From Negativibacillus sp. (GTDB lineage: Bacteria; Bacillota; Clostridia; Oscillospirales; Ruminococcaceae), in assembly GCA_020024325.1 (NCBI GenBank), contig JAHHTY010000031.1, positions 1-25,394 of the forward strand: a stretch of 25,394 nucleotides of DNA, given 5' to 3'. The notes beneath the pieces are model-generated. The model was not told the origin of the DNA and did no database searches. It saw only the letters and a program-made list of their open reading frames with translations. This document shows positions 23,016 through 25,394 of this stretch, one piece after another. How positions within the stretch are numbered: position 1 is the first letter of the stretch; each line of letters starts with the position of its first letter. The position numbers and the translations under genes were made by a program.

Positions 23016-24407
23016 GTGGAAATTTTACAGAAAACGATTGAGCAAATCCGCAAAGAATTTGGACTTGCAGGTGGAATTTTGGTTGCGGTGAAAGAGGGAA
23101 AAGTTCTTCTTAAAGAATGTTTTGGTATGGCAGATGCAGAACAAAACAGGGCAGTGGATAACAAAACAATCTTCCAGATTGCGTCCTGCTCCAAGGCATT
23201 TACAACAATGATTGCAGGTCAGCTGTGTGATGAAGGTAAGATGACATGGGATACCCCGGTAAAGCAGTTGATGCCGGAATTTCGTATGATGGACAAATAT
23301 GCAGAAGAACACGTTACCCCACGAGATATGGCGTGTCACCGCACAGGATTGTGCCGGCATGATGTTATGCGAACCTTTGTTCGGGAGGATAGAGCAGATT
23401 TAGTAAGGAGAATTGCATATTTTCCGCCTGCATTTGGATTTCGTGAAAAATACAGCTATCAGAACCAGATGTATGTGGCTTTGGGATACCTGTGTGAGCG
23501 ATTGACAAACAAGACATGGGAACAGCTGCTCAAAGAGCGTATCGGTGAGCCTTTGGGAATGGATATGTATTTTCGTGGAATCGACAGTATTGAAGATAAA
23601 AATGCAGCAATGCCATATAGTCAGAAGGACGGTAAAATTTATCGTGTCGATGAAGTGGTTGGGAAGGCAAGCAACCCGTGCGGCGGTTTATATACAAATC
23701 TCGACAGCTTGGAACGGTGGATTCGTATGCTTGCCAACGGCGGCGAACTGGATGGCAAACGACTCATCAGCGAAAAAGGTTTTGCAGAGCTGATAAAACC
23801 AAATATCTGTATTCCGGGACGCTCGGCACATCCACAGGAACTGCAAAAATCCTATGCTCTTGCGTGGATTACTGCTGTATATAAGGGACATCCAATTGCA
23901 TTTCATTCCGGCTCTACCAACGGATTTAATTCTATGGTAGGATTTTTCCCGGAAGAAAACGCAGCCTTTGCTCTTTCGGTAAATACTGTGGATACACCTG
24001 CATATAACTGCTTAAAATATCTGCTTTGCGATTTGATTTTAGATGATGTGGACAAGGATTACTCTTTCCTGATTGAAGCATATAAACGCAGCGTCAATCT
24101 AGGTCCGGATTACACTGAAGAGGAAACAAAAACCATCCCGTTAACAAAGACAGAGGCAGAAAAGTTTTTGGGTCAATATTATAATCCGGGTTACGGTATG
24201 ATGGAATTTGTTTATCAGGATGGACAGCTTCGCCAACATTATGGATTGATGGATCAAGAGTTTCATTATCTCGGAGAAGGGAAATTTGTGGGCTTTGAGG
24301 TAATGGATACACGCACCTATCGAGCAAACTTTACCGAGGACGGAAATTTGTGGATGCGTTTTTCTACCGATGCAAATTGTCCTATCTTTTTTGAAAAGGC
24401 GAAATAA
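23016..24407 (+). CDS. Serine hydrolase of the class C beta-lactamase/S12 fold
   Basis: Predicted 463-residue penicillin-binding-protein-like hydrolase. Catalytic motifs: S57-x-x-K60 in IASCSKAF, the Y-x-N motif YQN (148-150) and HSG (297-299), which replaces the KTG triad of lactamases. A beta-rich C-terminal domain (about 370-463, LGQYYNPGYGMMEF onward) resembles the DUF3471/lipocalin-like tail found in many such esterases and peptidases. There is no signal peptide, so it should be cytoplasmic; that speaks against a resistance beta-lactamase and for an esterase or D-amino-acid peptidase. GTG at 23016 has GGAGG 8 nt upstream; the TTG one codon earlier is less well spaced. The transcript ends at a terminator. 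Confidence 0.9.
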   Translation: MEILQKTIEQIRKEFGLAGGILVAVKEGKVLLKECFGMADAEQNRAVDNKTIFQIASCSKAFTTMIAGQLCDEGKMTWDTPVKQLMPEFRMMDKYAEEHVTPRDMACHRTGLCRHDVMRTFVREDRADLVRRIAYFPPAFGFREKYSYQNQMYVALGYLCERLTNKTWEQLLKERIGEPLGMDMYFRGIDSIEDKNAAMPYSQKDGKIYRVDEVVGKASNPCGGLYTNLDSLERWIRMLANGGELDGKRLISEKGFAELIKPNICIPGRSAHPQELQKSYALAWITAVYKGHPIAFHSGSTNGFNSMVGFFPEENAAFALSVNTVDTPAYNCLKYLLCDLILDDVDKDYSFLIEAYKRSVNLGPDYTEEETKTIPLTKTEAEKFLGQYYNPGYGMMEFVYQDGQLRQHYGLMDQEFHYLGEGKFVGFEVMDTRTYRANFTEDGNLWMRFSTDANCPIFFEKAK

Positions 24408-24409
24408 GA

Positions 24410-24441
24410 AAAACAGGGGATGTTGAGCAGTCCCCTGTTTT
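24410..24441 (+). terminator. Intrinsic terminator after the serine hydrolase gene
   Basis: AAAACAGGGGA (24410-24420) and TCCCCTGTTTT (24431-24441) form a perfect 11-bp stem with a 10-nt loop. It lies between the hydrolase and the phosphotransferase gene, so read-through may link the two. Confidence 0.75.
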
Positions 24442-24482
24442 GATATTTTGATGATAGAAGAAAAATTTTGGAGGTGAAAAAC

Positions 24483-25367
24483 ATGATGTTTGAACAGATT
24501 GCGGAACAAGTTCCGATTCAAAAAGGGTGGTCGTGCGATAAAAAATATTGTGTAACACTGAAAGATAAAACGAGATATTTGCTGCGTGTTTCTCCGCTTA
24601 ATAAAAGGGAAAATAGAAAGCAGTTATTTAAAGCTTTGCAAAAGGTAGCAGAACTTGGCATTCCGATGTGTAAAGCGTTGGAAATAGGAGAATGTAAAGA
24701 TGGAGTTTATCTTTTACACGACTGGATTGATGGAGAAGATGCAGAGGAAATCATTCCGTTTTTACCAACGCAAGAGCAATATCAGCTGGGAATAAAAGCA
24801 GGTGAGATACTAAAGAAGATCCACTCGATTCCGGCACCGGATACTGTGGAAGATTGGGAAATCTTTTTTAACCGCAAAGTGGACCATAAAATCAAAGGAT
24901 ATAAAGATTGTCCTCTTTCCATTTCGGGAGGAGAACGGATTATTGACTACCTCAATCAAAACCGAAACTTGCTTAAAAATCGTCCGCAATGTTTTCAACA
25001 TGGAGATTATCACATCGGCAATATGATGATGAGCGGTCAAAAACTGGTCATCATTGATTTTGACCGATTTGATTTTGGCGACCCATGGGAAGAATTTAAC
25101 CGTATTGTCTGGTGTGCCCAGAAAGCTCCGCTTTTTGCAACAGGCATGGTAGATGGATATTTTGACTTTATTGTTCCGCAAGAGTTTTGGCAGTGTCTTG
25201 CCTTCTATATTGGAAGCAATACTATTTCTTCTATTTATTGGGCGATTGATTTTGGACAATCAGAGGTTGACGTGATGATGAAACAATCCCAAGATGTTCT
25301 TTCATGGTATGATAACTATAAAACTGTTTTTCCAAGTTGGTATCAAAATTGTAAACAAGAGATTTGA
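24483..25367 (+). CDS. Aminoglycoside-phosphotransferase-fold kinase
   Basis: Predicted 294-residue APH/choline-kinase-fold phosphotransferase. The catalytic loop is HGDYHIGN (173-180) and the Mg-binding segment is IIDFDRFDFGDPWEEF (190-205), both complete. An N-lobe with YLLRVSP provides a plausible ATP-binding strand. Related proteins range from antibiotic kinases to small-metabolite kinases; without an activity match it should not be called a resistance gene. ATG at 24483 is 6 nt after GGAGGTG; a second ATG follows directly. A terminator separates it from the upstream hydrolase, but only 41 nt lie between that hairpin and this start, and no clear separate promoter was found. Confidence 0.9.
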   Translation: MMFEQIAEQVPIQKGWSCDKKYCVTLKDKTRYLLRVSPLNKRENRKQLFKALQKVAELGIPMCKALEIGECKDGVYLLHDWIDGEDAEEIIPFLPTQEQYQLGIKAGEILKKIHSIPAPDTVEDWEIFFNRKVDHKIKGYKDCPLSISGGERIIDYLNQNRNLLKNRPQCFQHGDYHIGNMMMSGQKLVIIDFDRFDFGDPWEEFNRIVWCAQKAPLFATGMVDGYFDFIVPQEFWQCLAFYIGSNTISSIYWAIDFGQSEVDVMMKQSQDVLSWYDNYKTVFPSWYQNCKQEI

Positions 25368-25394
25368 GTATAAAATAAACCCCACCTTTTGATA

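Noticed and set aside
23016..25367. Antibiotic-resistance island
   Set aside because: No mobile element, integrase or flanking repeats are visible, and both enzymes are only general family members.
1..25394. CRISPR array, tRNA, rRNA, prophage or toxin-antitoxin module
   Set aside because: I saw no regularly spaced repeats, tRNA cloverleaf signatures, phage genes or small paired toxin-antitoxin genes. MazG here is the pyrophosphohydrolase, without mazE/mazF beside it.

Overview
This window looks like a piece of a low-to-moderate GC Bacillota chromosome, most likely an anaerobic Clostridia of the Oscillospiraceae/Ruminococcaceae kind. That is an inference from gene content and order: the recJ–relA–dtd–MBL–hemZ block, the yabM–mazG–hup–yabO (rqcP) block, a SAM-I riboswitch in front of metK, strong AGGAGG-type ribosome binding sites, frequent GTG/TTG starts and a SpoVB-family flippase. 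I see no tRNA, rRNA, CRISPR array, integrase or complete insertion sequence. Most of the window is core genome, with small accessory patches at both ends.

Layout. (1) 1–2.1 kb: a LysR-type regulator converges on, and overlaps by 45 nt, a two-gene short-chain chromate-transporter (CHR) operon on the minus strand. The likely terminator of that operon lies inside the lysR coding sequence. (2) 2.1–3.2 kb: a decayed stretch ending in the relic of an ABC exporter. The start of its membrane domain is joined in frame to the end of its ATPase domain, with two amber codons, and it is closed by a 22-bp perfect terminator hairpin. (3) 3.2–7.0 kb: pcrA, then a cysteine-rich orphan gene behind a leader that can fold into several hairpins. 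(4) 7.0–15.5 kb: one co-directional run, recJ, relA/spoT (bifunctional RSH), dtd, a YqgX-like metallo-hydrolase, hemZ, a uridine-kinase-like nucleoside kinase and a zinc-ribbon protein, ending at a 15-bp terminator hairpin. (5) 15.6–19.1 kb: SpoVB/YabM-like flippase, MazG, HU and RqcP (YabO). (6) 19.2–20.7 kb: promoter, SAM-I riboswitch with terminator, metK, and a terminator shared with the convergent ABC gene. (7) 20.7–22.8 kb, minus strand: an unusual short ABC exporter co-transcribed with a MerR-like DNA-binding protein that has an unassigned C-terminal half. (8) 22.9–25.4 kb: a cytoplasmic class-C beta-lactamase-fold serine hydrolase and an APH-fold phosphotransferase.

How it fits together. 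The central genes are housekeeping: DNA repair (PcrA, RecJ), stringent response (RelA), quality control of translation and nucleotides (DTD, MazG, RqcP), nucleoid structure (HU), tetrapyrrole-type radical SAM chemistry (HemZ), SAM supply (MetK) and envelope lipid flipping (SpoVB-like). I found no clear case for a wholly new defence or mobile system. The places most worth a second look are the cysteine-rich orphan with its structured leader, the MerR-like/ABC pair with a palindrome inside its promoter, the terminator embedded in lysR, and the internally deleted ABC relic.
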